From JADFRD01 sp964491015 (lineage in GTDB: Bacteria > Fidelibacterota > Marinisomatia > Marinisomatales > TCS55), in the NCBI GenBank assembly GCA_964491015.1, contig CAZBEY010000035.1, positions 1 through 19,739 on the forward strand: DNA of 19,739 bases. Direction: 5' to 3'. A program made the position numbers and the translations under genes. The notes under the pieces are model-generated. The model saw only the letters and a program-made list of their open reading frames with translations. It had not been told where the DNA came from and ran no database searches. Positions 1 to 8,087 of this stretch are shown here, in pieces (position 1 is the first letter of the stretch; each line of letters opens with the position of its first letter).

Positions 1-51
1 ACAGCATTATATATTATTACATTTATAATATTATAGAATATAATATATTTA

Positions 52-64
52 TTATCCTGGATAA
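52..64. repeat. Short inverted repeat TTATCC-T-GGATAA
   Basis: Two perfect 6-base arms, TTATCC and GGATAA, are separated by one base and lie at the edge of the most AT-rich stretch. TTATCC is the first six bases of the consensus DnaA box, so this could be a pair of degenerate, head-to-head DnaA sites. The remaining three bases of each box do not match consensus, so the function is unproven. Confidence 0.4.
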
Positions 65-140
65 TTCATGAGCAAACGTACTAACTAATACAAGTACCGT
101 AATAATAATGGATAGAGGAATCATAGCCTTATGTAATTAT

Positions 141-194
141 GTAAAACGTAAATATGTAATTGGCGGACATTACGTTTTACATATTTACGTTTTA
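141..194. repeat. Repeated TAAAACGTAAATAT words in inverted and direct orientation
   Basis: The + strand carries gtaaaacgtaaatat at 141-155. The - strand carries the same 14-base word taaaacgtaaatat (complement of 181-194), immediately followed by gtaaaacgtaat (complement of 169-180). The result is an inverted repeat with 14-base arms at 142-155 and 181-194, containing an extra partial copy in its loop. It could form a stem-loop or be a cluster of protein-binding iterons near the origin. There is no T-run typical of an intrinsic terminator. Confidence 0.6.
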
Positions 195-241
195 TCGTCA
201 TTAGTAATCCAAAAATTAAAATGACCCATTTACAAAGTTAC

Positions 242-317
242 AAAGCTGGTGAATTAATCAAGTTATATATCAAATTTCTTGTGTTAAGAAACCATTTTCG
301 GTAACATTACCAGCTTT
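242..317. repeat. Inverted repeat AAAGCTGGT / ACCAGCTTT with long loop
   Basis: AAAGCTGGT at 242-250 is perfectly complementary to ACCAGCTTT at 309-317, 58 bases apart and about 50 bases before dnaN. The right arm runs into a short T-stretch. It might be the closing stem of a structured leader or the remnant of a terminator for an upstream gene. A 9-bp stem with so long a loop may also arise by chance. Confidence 0.3.
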
Positions 318-365
318 TTACTGTCTAATAATTATAAATAAAATAAACATAAAATGGAAAATTAA

Positions 366-1484
366 ATGAGGATTTCAATATCATCTGAAGAACTTTATAA
401 AACATTACAAAAATTATCTAAAGCAACGCCTGCCAGATCAACCCTTCCGATCCTGAATTGCGTATTAATTGAGGCTGAAGATAATCGCGTTTCAATGAGA
501 ACCACAGACCTTGAAATAACGATTGTTTGTACCATAAGCGCTAGCGTTGAAGAGCCTGGTTCCGCTGCGATTCCGTTGCAGACACTCATAGATATCACCA
601 GTGCGCTTGCAGACGATACCCGGCTCTCTATTTATGTCGATGAGAATCAAAAAATTGAATTAATTACAGACAATGGATCCTATGACCTTATGGGTAAACC
701 GGTGGAAGAGTTTCCTGTTACACCGGAAGTTGATAATCGTAAGGCGACAGGAATCGAAGCAAGCGTATTAAAAGATATTATCAATCTCACGAGCTTTGCT
801 GTGAGTAAGGACGAATTAAAACCAGCCCTTACAGGAGTTCTTTTTCGTTTTGAAGAGAACAGACTGCTGTCTGTTGCAACCGACGGACATCGGCTAGTCA
901 GATACATACGAAACGACTTTAAAAGTGATGAATTTTCAGGAGACGTGATTGTACCCAGAAAATTTCTTAACCTTATGAATGGATTAATGGGCGCAGGTGA
1001 AAAGATTCAGATATGGATGGGGGACAACAGCCTTACAGCAACAGTCGGTGGAGATTATCTTTTTACACGAATTATAGACGAACGATTTCCTGATTTTGAA
1101 AGCGTTATACCTAAAGACAACGACAAAGAATTGTTGGTTGAAAGAGAATCTTTTCTTTCTACGGTCCGTCGGGTGTCCATTTTTTCGAACAGATCCACAC
1201 ATCAAATTGCAATGGAGCTATCGACGGATACTGTAAAAGTGAGGACAGAAGACCCTGAAAAAGCATCGAAGGCGATTGAAGAATTACCGGCAAAATTGAT
1301 AGGTGAACCCATCACTGTTGGTTATAATGCATCCTATTTGAAGGAGGTCCTGATGCATTTGAAATCACAAAATGTAAGCATTCATTTAAAAACACCAATT
1401 AGCGCCGGCCTCGTTTATCCCGAAGTTCAAGAAGCGAATAGCGAAATAACGATGCTATTAATGCCTATTCGGTTGAATGATTGA
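366..1484 (+). CDS. dnaN: DNA polymerase III beta subunit (sliding clamp)
   Basis: This is the ring-shaped processivity clamp that tethers replicative polymerase and other partners to DNA. At 372 residues it has the usual length for three tandem clamp domains of about 120 residues. The N-terminus (MRISISSEELYKTL, then LPILNCVLIEA and TTDLEITI) is typical of DnaN. The last residues, MPIRL at 366-370, correspond to the highly conserved C-terminal MPMRL. The ATG is the natural start because it begins the family's first beta strand. No good Shine-Dalgarno sequence precedes it. It is the first gene of the replication block, and recF starts 49 bases downstream. Confidence 0.97.
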   Translation: MRISISSEELYKTLQKLSKATPARSTLPILNCVLIEAEDNRVSMRTTDLEITIVCTISASVEEPGSAAIPLQTLIDITSALADDTRLSIYVDENQKIELITDNGSYDLMGKPVEEFPVTPEVDNRKATGIEASVLKDIINLTSFAVSKDELKPALTGVLFRFEENRLLSVATDGHRLVRYIRNDFKSDEFSGDVIVPRKFLNLMNGLMGAGEKIQIWMGDNSLTATVGGDYLFTRIIDERFPDFESVIPKDNDKELLVERESFLSTVRRVSIFSNRSTHQIAMELSTDTVKVRTEDPEKASKAIEELPAKLIGEPITVGYNASYLKEVLMHLKSQNVSIHLKTPISAGLVYPEVQEANSEITMLLMPIRLND

Positions 1485-1533
1485 TTGACCGACAAAGCAG
1501 AAAGAAACAGACCCATCCACACACAACGCTATT

Positions 1534-2616
1534 ATGAACAGCGTTGACGCTATTGAAGTTCAAAACTTTAGAAATCACAAGCATCTTCGCATAGAATTTG
1601 AAAAAGGAATTAATGTGATTTGGGGAGAAAACGGATCTGGAAAAACAGCGCTCCTGGAAGCAATTTATACATTATCTATGGGTAGAAGTTTTAGAACGAG
1701 ATTATACAAAGAAACATTAAAAGAAGGATGTGATAATCTTTCCATTAAAGGTTTATTCACAAATAAAGACCAAAAACAAAAGATCGTTTTAAATCAACTA
1801 TTAAACGGTCAGAGGAAATTTATAATAGACGAGAGCAATCATGTAAGCGTGAAAGAATTAGTGGGAAAAAACCCAATCGTTATATTGTCTCCGGAAGAGC
1901 AGATTATTACCAAGGGATACCCCGCCGACCGTCGAAGCTACATAGACAAAATTTTCTCAATTGTTTCTGGGGAATATCTAAATACATTATTGATGTACCA
2001 GAGAATTCTTAAGCAAAGAAATACAGCCATCCGAAATTTGAGATACGGCGCAACAAGAAAAGAGGCTGTGACAGCATGGGACGAACCATTAATTAGCGCC
2101 GGGAAAAAACTTTGGGACATTCGTATAGAGTTAATGGAAGTTTTTATTAACCAAATCCACTGCGCCACAAAGAAATACAACTCCAACAACGTTGACCTTG
2201 TCCTAATTTATAAACCGGAGGGAAGCATAGAGACCTTTGAGATTCGCCTGGAAAAAGCATTAAATTCCGACCTTAATAAAGGCTGGACGACAACCGGTCC
2301 GCATAGAGATAATTACACCTTTCTATTTAATACCCGCTCGTTGCGCGAGTTTGGTTCACAGGGAGAGCATAAAATTGCTCTTGTATTAATTAAAATGGCA
2401 GAAATTAGTATGATAAATATAATAACCGGAAGCAACCCTGTTTTGATGTTAGATGACCTTTTCGCAAAACTGGATTTTAAAAGGGCTGACGAAGTATTAT
2501 CCCTTTTGAGTGGTCGAGGACAAACAATTATTACAACAACAGATATTGTTGATTTCAAAAAACACGGCCTTGATCTGAAATCGCCGCATAATTCGACCTA
2601 TTATTTGGAAAGATAA
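1534..2616 (+). CDS. recF: DNA replication and repair protein RecF
   Basis: RecF is an SMC/ABC-type ATPase that, with RecO and RecR, helps load RecA at single-strand gaps. The 360-residue length is normal. Visible motifs are the Walker A loop GENGSGKT (31-38), the TTTGPHRD motif (252-259), the ABC signature variant FGSQGEHK (273-280; many RecF have SQGQ) and the Walker B/D-loop PVLMLDDLFAKLD (302-314). No Shine-Dalgarno sequence is seen, but this ATG gives the standard short N-terminus before the first strand (IEVQNFRNH). The stop codon overlaps the start of dciA by one base (TAATG), which indicates translational coupling. Confidence 0.96.
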   Translation: MNSVDAIEVQNFRNHKHLRIEFEKGINVIWGENGSGKTALLEAIYTLSMGRSFRTRLYKETLKEGCDNLSIKGLFTNKDQKQKIVLNQLLNGQRKFIIDESNHVSVKELVGKNPIVILSPEEQIITKGYPADRRSYIDKIFSIVSGEYLNTLLMYQRILKQRNTAIRNLRYGATRKEAVTAWDEPLISAGKKLWDIRIELMEVFINQIHCATKKYNSNNVDLVLIYKPEGSIETFEIRLEKALNSDLNKGWTTTGPHRDNYTFLFNTRSLREFGSQGEHKIALVLIKMAEISMINIITGSNPVLMLDDLFAKLDFKRADEVLSLLSGRGQTIITTTDIVDFKKHGLDLKSPHNSTYYLER

Positions 2617-2891
2617 TGCAATCGTTAAAACAAGTATTAAACACATATCTTCATAAAACAGGACTGGCAAAAGGGGTTGCCCAAAATACGGCAATTACAA
2701 TATGGCCAAGCATTGTGGGAAAAGCTGTTGCAGAAAACACGAAAGCCGAAAGCGTGGAACACGGAGTGTTGACCGTTTTAACAACAACGCCGGCTTGGCG
2801 ACAGGAACTGCAATTTCAAAAAAACGACATAGTACTGAAATTAAATGAAAATATAGGGAAAAACGCAATTAAGGATATAAAATTTCTATGA
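2616..2891 (+). CDS. dciA: DciA-like replicative helicase operator (DUF721 family)
   Basis: A 91-residue DUF721 protein. DciA is the ancestral bacterial factor that interacts with DnaB and promotes replicative helicase loading in species lacking DnaC or DnaI loaders. The family pattern is visible: a helical N-terminus, a WPSIVGKAVAENT segment (30-42), GVLTV (50-54), AWRQEL (60-65) and a terminal IKDIKF (86-90). It overlaps recF by 1 bp and gyrB by 4 bp (ATGA), so it is embedded in the replication operon. The domain assignment is good; the biochemical role is transferred from studied homologues. Confidence 0.88.
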   Translation: MQSLKQVLNTYLHKTGLAKGVAQNTAITIWPSIVGKAVAENTKAESVEHGVLTVLTTTPAWRQELQFQKNDIVLKLNENIGKNAIKDIKFL

Positions 2892-4870
2892 CAAAGACAC
2901 AAAAATCAACAACATACAGCGCTGAAAAAATCCAAGTTTTAAAGGGGCTTGAAGCAGTGCGTAAGCGTCCTGCGATGTATATCGGAGACGTTGGAAAACG
3001 AGGCTTGCACCACCTTATATATGAAGTAGTAGACAATAGTGTTGATGAAGCTCTTGCTGGATACTGTTCAAAAATTAGCGTTGAATTTAATAAGGATGGA
3101 AGTGTTACCGTTGTGGATAACGGTCGAGGTATTCCTGTGGATATTCATAAAACAGAAAAGAAACCTGCTCTTGAAGTTGTTATGACCGTATTACACGCCG
3201 GGGGAAAATTTGATAAAGGCTCGTATAAAGTATCGGGAGGATTGCATGGCGTCGGAGTTTCTGTTGTAAACGCCCTTTCCGCATGGCTGGAAGCTGAAGT
3301 TTATAGAGAGGGACAGATTCATAAACAAAGATATGAACGCGGTTGCACAAAAACAAAAGTTGAAAAAATAGGGAAAACTAAGAAAAGGGGCACAAAGATA
3401 ACATTTATGCCGGACGATAAGATATTTCAGGTAAAAACTTGGGATTTTGATCTGATTGCCGAACGCCTCAGAGAATTGGCATATCTTAACAAAGGTCTGG
3501 AAATATCTCTTCTTGATAAAGCAAGTGACGATAATCGAAAAGAAATATTTAAATATAAAGGGGGATTGTCTGATTTCATTAAATTTTTAGATAGCTCCGC
3601 CAATTCTCTTCATAATAGAGTCATTACTATAAACAAAGAAAACGGCGAAGTTCCGGTTGACGTCGCTATGCGGTATAATGACGGATATACAGAAAATATT
3701 TTGTCCTTTGTGAATAATATTAATACGATTGAAGGGGGAACCCATATGTCGGGGTTCAGATCGGCGCTCACCAGGGGGTTAAATTCTTACGGTGCAAAAA
3801 ATAATCTGATAAAGGGAAGCAAAGGGGAAAAAATAACATTGAGTGGAGAAGATTTTCGCGAAGGATTAACGGCTGTCATTTCTGTAAAAGTCTCCGAACC
3901 TCAATTTGAAGGCCAAACAAAAACAAAACTTGGCAACGGTGATGTAAAAGGCATTGTAGATGCAATTGTTTATGAAGGAATTCAAGAATTTTTAGAGCAA
4001 AATCCATCGATTGCCAAACGGGTTATTAATAAAGCATTAATGTCTCACAGAAGCCGTGAGGCTGCCCGAAAAGCCAGAGACCTAATACGAAGAAAAAGCG
4101 CATTAGAGGGCGGGTCTCTCCCAGGAAAGCTGGCAGATTGCTCAAACAAAGATCCTGTAATGTGTGAAATCTATCTTGTTGAGGGAGATTCTGCCGGCGG
4201 TTCAGCGAAACAAGGAAGAGATAGGCGTTTTCAGGCCATTTTACCCTTAAGAGGTAAAGTAATAAACGCAGAAAAAGCTCGAATAGATAAATTATTATCC
4301 AACAATGAAATCCAGTCGATCATTACAGCTCTCGGTACAGGTTTTGGCGGAGACTCAGAAGATGGCGACGAAGGATTTCAAAAGAAAAATGCAGCAGACT
4401 TTGACATTGAAAAACTTCGTTACCATAAAATTATTATTATGACAGATGCCGATGTAGACGGAAGCCACATTAGAACGCTATTGTTGACATTTCTTTATCG
4501 AAAGATGCATCAGCTTATTACGAACGGCAATGTATATATTGCTCAACCTCCGCTATACAGGTTGAAACAAGGAAAAAAGGGATTGTATGCTTATAGTGAA
4601 GAGGAAAGAGAAACCCTTCTTGAACGAATGAGACGAGATAACAAAACGACTAAAATTGACATTCAAAGATATAAAGGGCTTGGAGAAATGAACCCGGATC
4701 AATTGTGGTCAACGACGATGGACCCGGAAAAAAGAACCCTGCAGCTTGTTGCTGTTGATGACGCTGCAGAGGCTGCTAAAACATTTACGGACTTAATGGG
4801 AAGCGACGTGGAAGCCCGCAGGTCGTTTATCGAAGCAAATGCTCTGTTTGTTGGAAATTTGGACATTTAA
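2888..4870 (+). CDS. gyrB: DNA gyrase subunit B
   Basis: This is the ATPase subunit of the type IIA topoisomerase that introduces negative supercoils. At 660 residues it is a short, non-proteobacterial GyrB. GHKL ATPase motifs are VVDNSVDEALAGY (47-59), DNGRGIP (77-83) and GGLHGVGVSVVNALS (117-131). The QTK loop (343-345) contacts ATP. The TOPRIM domain has EGDSAGGSAKQGRDR (432-446) and DADVDG (520-525). The C-terminal RYKGLGEMNPDQLW is at 594-607. An acidic insert with no counterpart in E. coli GyrB lies at about 486-505, just before LRYHKIIIMTD. The N-terminus and context favour GyrB over ParE, since gyrA follows 18 bases downstream. Confidence 0.97.
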   Translation: MTKTQKSTTYSAEKIQVLKGLEAVRKRPAMYIGDVGKRGLHHLIYEVVDNSVDEALAGYCSKISVEFNKDGSVTVVDNGRGIPVDIHKTEKKPALEVVMTVLHAGGKFDKGSYKVSGGLHGVGVSVVNALSAWLEAEVYREGQIHKQRYERGCTKTKVEKIGKTKKRGTKITFMPDDKIFQVKTWDFDLIAERLRELAYLNKGLEISLLDKASDDNRKEIFKYKGGLSDFIKFLDSSANSLHNRVITINKENGEVPVDVAMRYNDGYTENILSFVNNINTIEGGTHMSGFRSALTRGLNSYGAKNNLIKGSKGEKITLSGEDFREGLTAVISVKVSEPQFEGQTKTKLGNGDVKGIVDAIVYEGIQEFLEQNPSIAKRVINKALMSHRSREAARKARDLIRRKSALEGGSLPGKLADCSNKDPVMCEIYLVEGDSAGGSAKQGRDRRFQAILPLRGKVINAEKARIDKLLSNNEIQSIITALGTGFGGDSEDGDEGFQKKNAADFDIEKLRYHKIIIMTDADVDGSHIRTLLLTFLYRKMHQLITNGNVYIAQPPLYRLKQGKKGLYAYSEEERETLLERMRRDNKTTKIDIQRYKGLGEMNPDQLWSTTMDPEKRTLQLVAVDDAAEAAKTFTDLMGSDVEARRSFIEANALFVGNLDI

Positions 4871-4888
4871 ATTTATTGAAAGAAAAAC

Positions 4889-7396
4889 ATGGACTTATCT
4901 AGAGACAATATTTTAAAAAGAGACATTGTTGATGAAATGCGACAAAGCTACCTTAATTATTCAATGTCTGTTATCGTATCCCGGGCGCTACCCGACGTTA
5001 GAGATGGACTTAAGCCGGTTCACAGGCGAATTTTATATGGCATGAGCGAGTTGGGTGTCGGTTGGAATCGGTCATATAAAAAATCGGCAAGAATCGTTGG
5101 AGATGTTCTTGGTAAATATCATCCCCACGGCGACTCGTCTGTGTATGATGCCCTGGTAAGAATGGCGCAAGATTTTGCCATGCGGTATGAGCTTGTGGAT
5201 GGTCAAGGAAATTTTGGATCCATCGATGGAGACAGAGCTGCAGCAATGAGGTACACCGAAGCCAAGATGACAAGAATCGGCGGCGAAACCATGACAGACC
5301 TTGATAAAGATACGGTCGACTGGCAATTAAATTTTGATGAATCACTAAAAGAACCAACAGTTTTACCAACCACACTCCCAACCCTTCTTATTAACGGATC
5401 AGAGGGTATTGCGGTAGGTATGGCAACAAAAATACCTCCCCACAATCTAACAGAAATAATTAGCGCGCTTATTGCGACCATTGAAAATCCGGATATGGAG
5501 ACAGAAGACCTGATCAAAATAGTTACAGGGCCAGACTTTCCAACCGGTGCAATGATTATGGGAAATGAAGGCATTATAAGCGCCTATAAAACAGGAAGAG
5601 GGAAAGTAATTGTTAGAGCAAGGGCAATAATTGAAAGTGATAACAGAGGCAATTCCAGCATTATTATTAATGAACTCCCATACCAGGTAAATAAAGCAAA
5701 TTTGATAGAGAAAATAGCTGATTTGGTTCGAAGTAAAAAAATGGTAGGAATAAGAGATATAAGGGACGAGTCTGATAAAGACGGTATTAGGATCGTTATT
5801 GAAACGAAAAAAGACGCTGTACCTGAAATTGTTTTAAATCAACTATATAAATACACCCAGCTGCAGGATACATTTGGTATTATTTTATTGGCGCTCGTGA
5901 AGGGAGCACCAAAGCTTCTCACCTTAAAAGAAATCCTTGACCATTTTATCGATTTTAGACATGAAATAATTACCAGAAGAACCACGTACGATCTTAATGA
6001 AGCGGAAGCAAAAGCACATATTTTAGAAGGATTAAAAATTGCCCTGGACAACATTGATGAAGTCATAGAACTCATCAAGTTAAGCAAAGATCCCGCATCG
6101 GCAAAAGAGGGGCTGATGAATCAATTTGATCTTTCTGAAAAACAAGCTCAGGCTATTTTGGATATGCGGCTGCAACGCTTAACCGGGCTGGAGGTTGATA
6201 AAATCGTCGAAGAGTACAAAGAAATAATTAAAGTTATCGCAAAACTTAGAGGAATTCTCGATAGCCGCTCACAGCGAATGAATATTATCAAGCTGGAGCT
6301 TGAAACGGTAAGAGAACGCTATGGAGATGAGCGAAGAACAGAAATTATGCCATACGGAGCAGACGTTTCCATCGAAGACCTTATTGCAGAAGAGGACATG
6401 GTTATCACAATTACTCACAGCGGATATATAAAACGTACTCCAATAACAACGTATAAAACGCAGAGGCGAGGAGGCAGAGGAATCCAGGGGGCGCTTTCAA
6501 AAGAAATGGATTTTGTTGAGCACCTGTTTATTGCAAACACCCACAGTTATCTTCTGTTTTTTACAGATAAAGGAAAATGTTATTGGTTGAAAGCATATGA
6601 TATACCTCAAGGCGGTAGAGCAACTTTGGGTCGAGCTGTTGTCAATTTAATCGGTTGTGAGTCGGGAGAAAGAATAGAAGCGTTTGTGAGCGTAAAAGAA
6701 TTTGACGACCAGCATTATATCGTTATGGCTACTCAAAAAGGGATTGTTAAAAAAACATCTTTATTAGCATATAGCAAACCGAGGAAAGGCGGAATATATG
6801 CGATTGACATTCGTGAAGATGATAAATTAATTGAAGCAAAGATCACTGACGGAGATAATGATATTCTTTTGGGAACCTTGGAAGGAAAATCTATTCGCTT
6901 CTCGGAGAAAAACGTAAGACCTACCGGTCGTAAAACAATGGGCGTTAAAGGAATTACACTTAGCTCAAAAACAGATAAAGTTATTGGCATGCTGGTTGTA
7001 AAGCGCGAAGGTACTATTTTGGTTGCAACGGAAAAAGGGCAAGGTAAACGGACCGAAGTCATTCAATATAGAACACAAACGCGGGGCGGCAAAGGTGTGA
7101 TGACCATGAGAGTCACAAATAAAACAGGTAAAATGTCAGCGATAATGGAAGTGGTGGACAACGACGATCTTGTTATCATCACAGATCAAGGAGTCTTAAT
7201 GCGGCAACCGGTTTCAGCCATCAGAACAATTGGCAGGGTTACACAGGGAGTTAAGTTGGTAAAGCTTGATGATGGAACCAAAATATCATCGATTAGCAGA
7301 GTAATACATGAGGACGCAAGCGTGGAGTCGAATGCTCCAAATTTGACCAACGAGACAAAGGAGGAAGAAAAAGTTTCGACAGATGACGAATCTTAA
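4889..7396 (+). CDS. gyrA: DNA gyrase subunit A
   Basis: This is the DNA-cleaving and rejoining subunit of gyrase. At 835 residues it contains the winged-helix/tower breakage-reunion domain and a C-terminal beta-pinwheel. The numbering coincides with E. coli: catalytic Tyr122 in AAAMRYTEAKMT, and quinolone-region Ser83 and Asp87 in HPHGDSSVYDAL, both the susceptible-type residues. The GyrA box QRRGGRG (525-531) starts the C-terminal domain and marks this as gyrase rather than topoisomerase IV. A Glu/Asp-rich tail ends the protein. The last 14 bases overlap the start of yggS. Confidence 0.97.
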   Translation: MDLSRDNILKRDIVDEMRQSYLNYSMSVIVSRALPDVRDGLKPVHRRILYGMSELGVGWNRSYKKSARIVGDVLGKYHPHGDSSVYDALVRMAQDFAMRYELVDGQGNFGSIDGDRAAAMRYTEAKMTRIGGETMTDLDKDTVDWQLNFDESLKEPTVLPTTLPTLLINGSEGIAVGMATKIPPHNLTEIISALIATIENPDMETEDLIKIVTGPDFPTGAMIMGNEGIISAYKTGRGKVIVRARAIIESDNRGNSSIIINELPYQVNKANLIEKIADLVRSKKMVGIRDIRDESDKDGIRIVIETKKDAVPEIVLNQLYKYTQLQDTFGIILLALVKGAPKLLTLKEILDHFIDFRHEIITRRTTYDLNEAEAKAHILEGLKIALDNIDEVIELIKLSKDPASAKEGLMNQFDLSEKQAQAILDMRLQRLTGLEVDKIVEEYKEIIKVIAKLRGILDSRSQRMNIIKLELETVRERYGDERRTEIMPYGADVSIEDLIAEEDMVITITHSGYIKRTPITTYKTQRRGGRGIQGALSKEMDFVEHLFIANTHSYLLFFTDKGKCYWLKAYDIPQGGRATLGRAVVNLIGCESGERIEAFVSVKEFDDQHYIVMATQKGIVKKTSLLAYSKPRKGGIYAIDIREDDKLIEAKITDGDNDILLGTLEGKSIRFSEKNVRPTGRKTMGVKGITLSSKTDKVIGMLVVKREGTILVATEKGQGKRTEVIQYRTQTRGGKGVMTMRVTNKTGKMSAIMEVVDNDDLVIITDQGVLMRQPVSAIRTIGRVTQGVKLVKLDDGTKISSISRVIHEDASVESNAPNLTNETKEEEKVSTDDES

Positions 7397-8087
7397 AAAC
7401 AAGGTTTACTCAAACCTTGGCGAGATTCAGGAAAAAATCTCTTCCGCAAAAATTCGAAGCGGGAACAATCAGGAAATCACTTTGGTTGCCGTGACGAAAA
7501 CACACCCTGTTTCAGTTATTAAAACAGCCATTTCCCTTGGCTTAAATCATGTAGGTGAAAACAGGGTTCAGGAGGCGGACGAAAAATTTTCCAATGTTGT
7601 TTTTGAGAGGGAAATCGTCAAAAGAATGATTGGTCATTTACAAACAAACAAGGCAAAAAAAGCTATTCAAATTTTTGATACCATTGATGGAGTTGATTCT
7701 TTAAAGCTGGCAAAAAAAATAAAGACACTTGTATACAATTCTGAAAAGAAAATAGAAATTTTACTGGAAATAAACACAAGCGGTGAAGAGCAAAAATTTG
7801 GCTTTAAACCTTACTGTTCGGATGAAATATTAGAGAGTATAGAACTTGAAGGATTGCCGGTAAAAGGTTTGATGACCGTAGGTCCGTTGATGAACGATGA
7901 AAAGATGGTTAGAGGAGCCTTTACAAAATTACGCAATTTAAAGGATGAAATAAATCGTCAAGCATCTCCGGACAAACAATTAAGCGTTTTATCTATGGGG
8001 ATGTCCGGGGATTATGAAATTGCCATTGAAGAAGGCAGCAGCATGATTAGAGTCGGAACTGCTCTTTTTGGAAAGAGAAATTTCTAA
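7383..8087 (+). CDS. yggS: YggS/PLPBP-family pyridoxal phosphate homeostasis protein
   Basis: A PLP-binding TIM-barrel protein with the fold of alanine racemase domain 1, but no known enzyme activity. Family members buffer pyridoxal 5'-phosphate and affect amino-acid balance. At 234 residues it has the normal length. Motifs are LVAVTKTHP with the PLP lysine at about K39, VGENRVQEA (57-65), HLQTNK (85-90), NTSGEEQKFG (131-140) and LSMGMSGDYEIAIEEGSSMIRVGTALFG (203-230; quoted as two adjoining conserved blocks, SMGMSGD and IRVGTALFG). The ATG lies inside the end of gyrA, overlapping by 14 bases. A GGAGG sits about 18 bases upstream, rather far to be its ribosome site, so start choice rests mainly on alignment of the N-terminus. 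Confidence 0.92.
   Translation: MTNLKNKVYSNLGEIQEKISSAKIRSGNNQEITLVAVTKTHPVSVIKTAISLGLNHVGENRVQEADEKFSNVVFEREIVKRMIGHLQTNKAKKAIQIFDTIDGVDSLKLAKKIKTLVYNSEKKIEILLEINTSGEEQKFGFKPYCSDEILESIELEGLPVKGLMTVGPLMNDEKMVRGAFTKLRNLKDEINRQASPDKQLSVLSMGMSGDYEIAIEEGSSMIRVGTALFGKRNF

Larger units (their letters stand above)
1..365. other. Non-coding AT-rich region before dnaN (possible oriC side or dnaN leader)
   Basis: No convincing gene lies in these 365 bases. The first 50 bases contain only five G or C, as expected of a DNA-unwinding element. The rest holds several inverted repeats, listed separately. dnaN follows directly, and in many bacteria dnaA/oriC lies immediately upstream of dnaN, so an origin or dnaA-dnaN intergenic role is reasonable. 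However, I find no canonical DnaA box (TTATCCACA) on either strand. The only similar words are TTATCC/GGATAA at 52-64 and a loose TTATCGTCA at 192-200. The origin call is therefore an inference from context and composition. Confidence 0.4.

Noticed and set aside
108..224. A 38-codon open frame on the + strand (starts MDRGII, ends QKLK)
   Set aside because: It lies over the inverted repeats, which account for its Tyr/Val-rich translation, has no ribosome binding site and resembles no known peptide.
279..308. TTGTGT and TAACAT 17 bases apart as a dnaN promoter
   Set aside because: Matches are only 3/6 and 4/6 to the consensus in very AT-rich DNA, which is not enough to call a promoter.
5010..5574. 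Three overlapping reverse-strand open frames of 84-123 codons inside gyrA
   Set aside because: They are antisense shadows of a highly conserved gene, with compositions typical of reverse frames and no family likeness.
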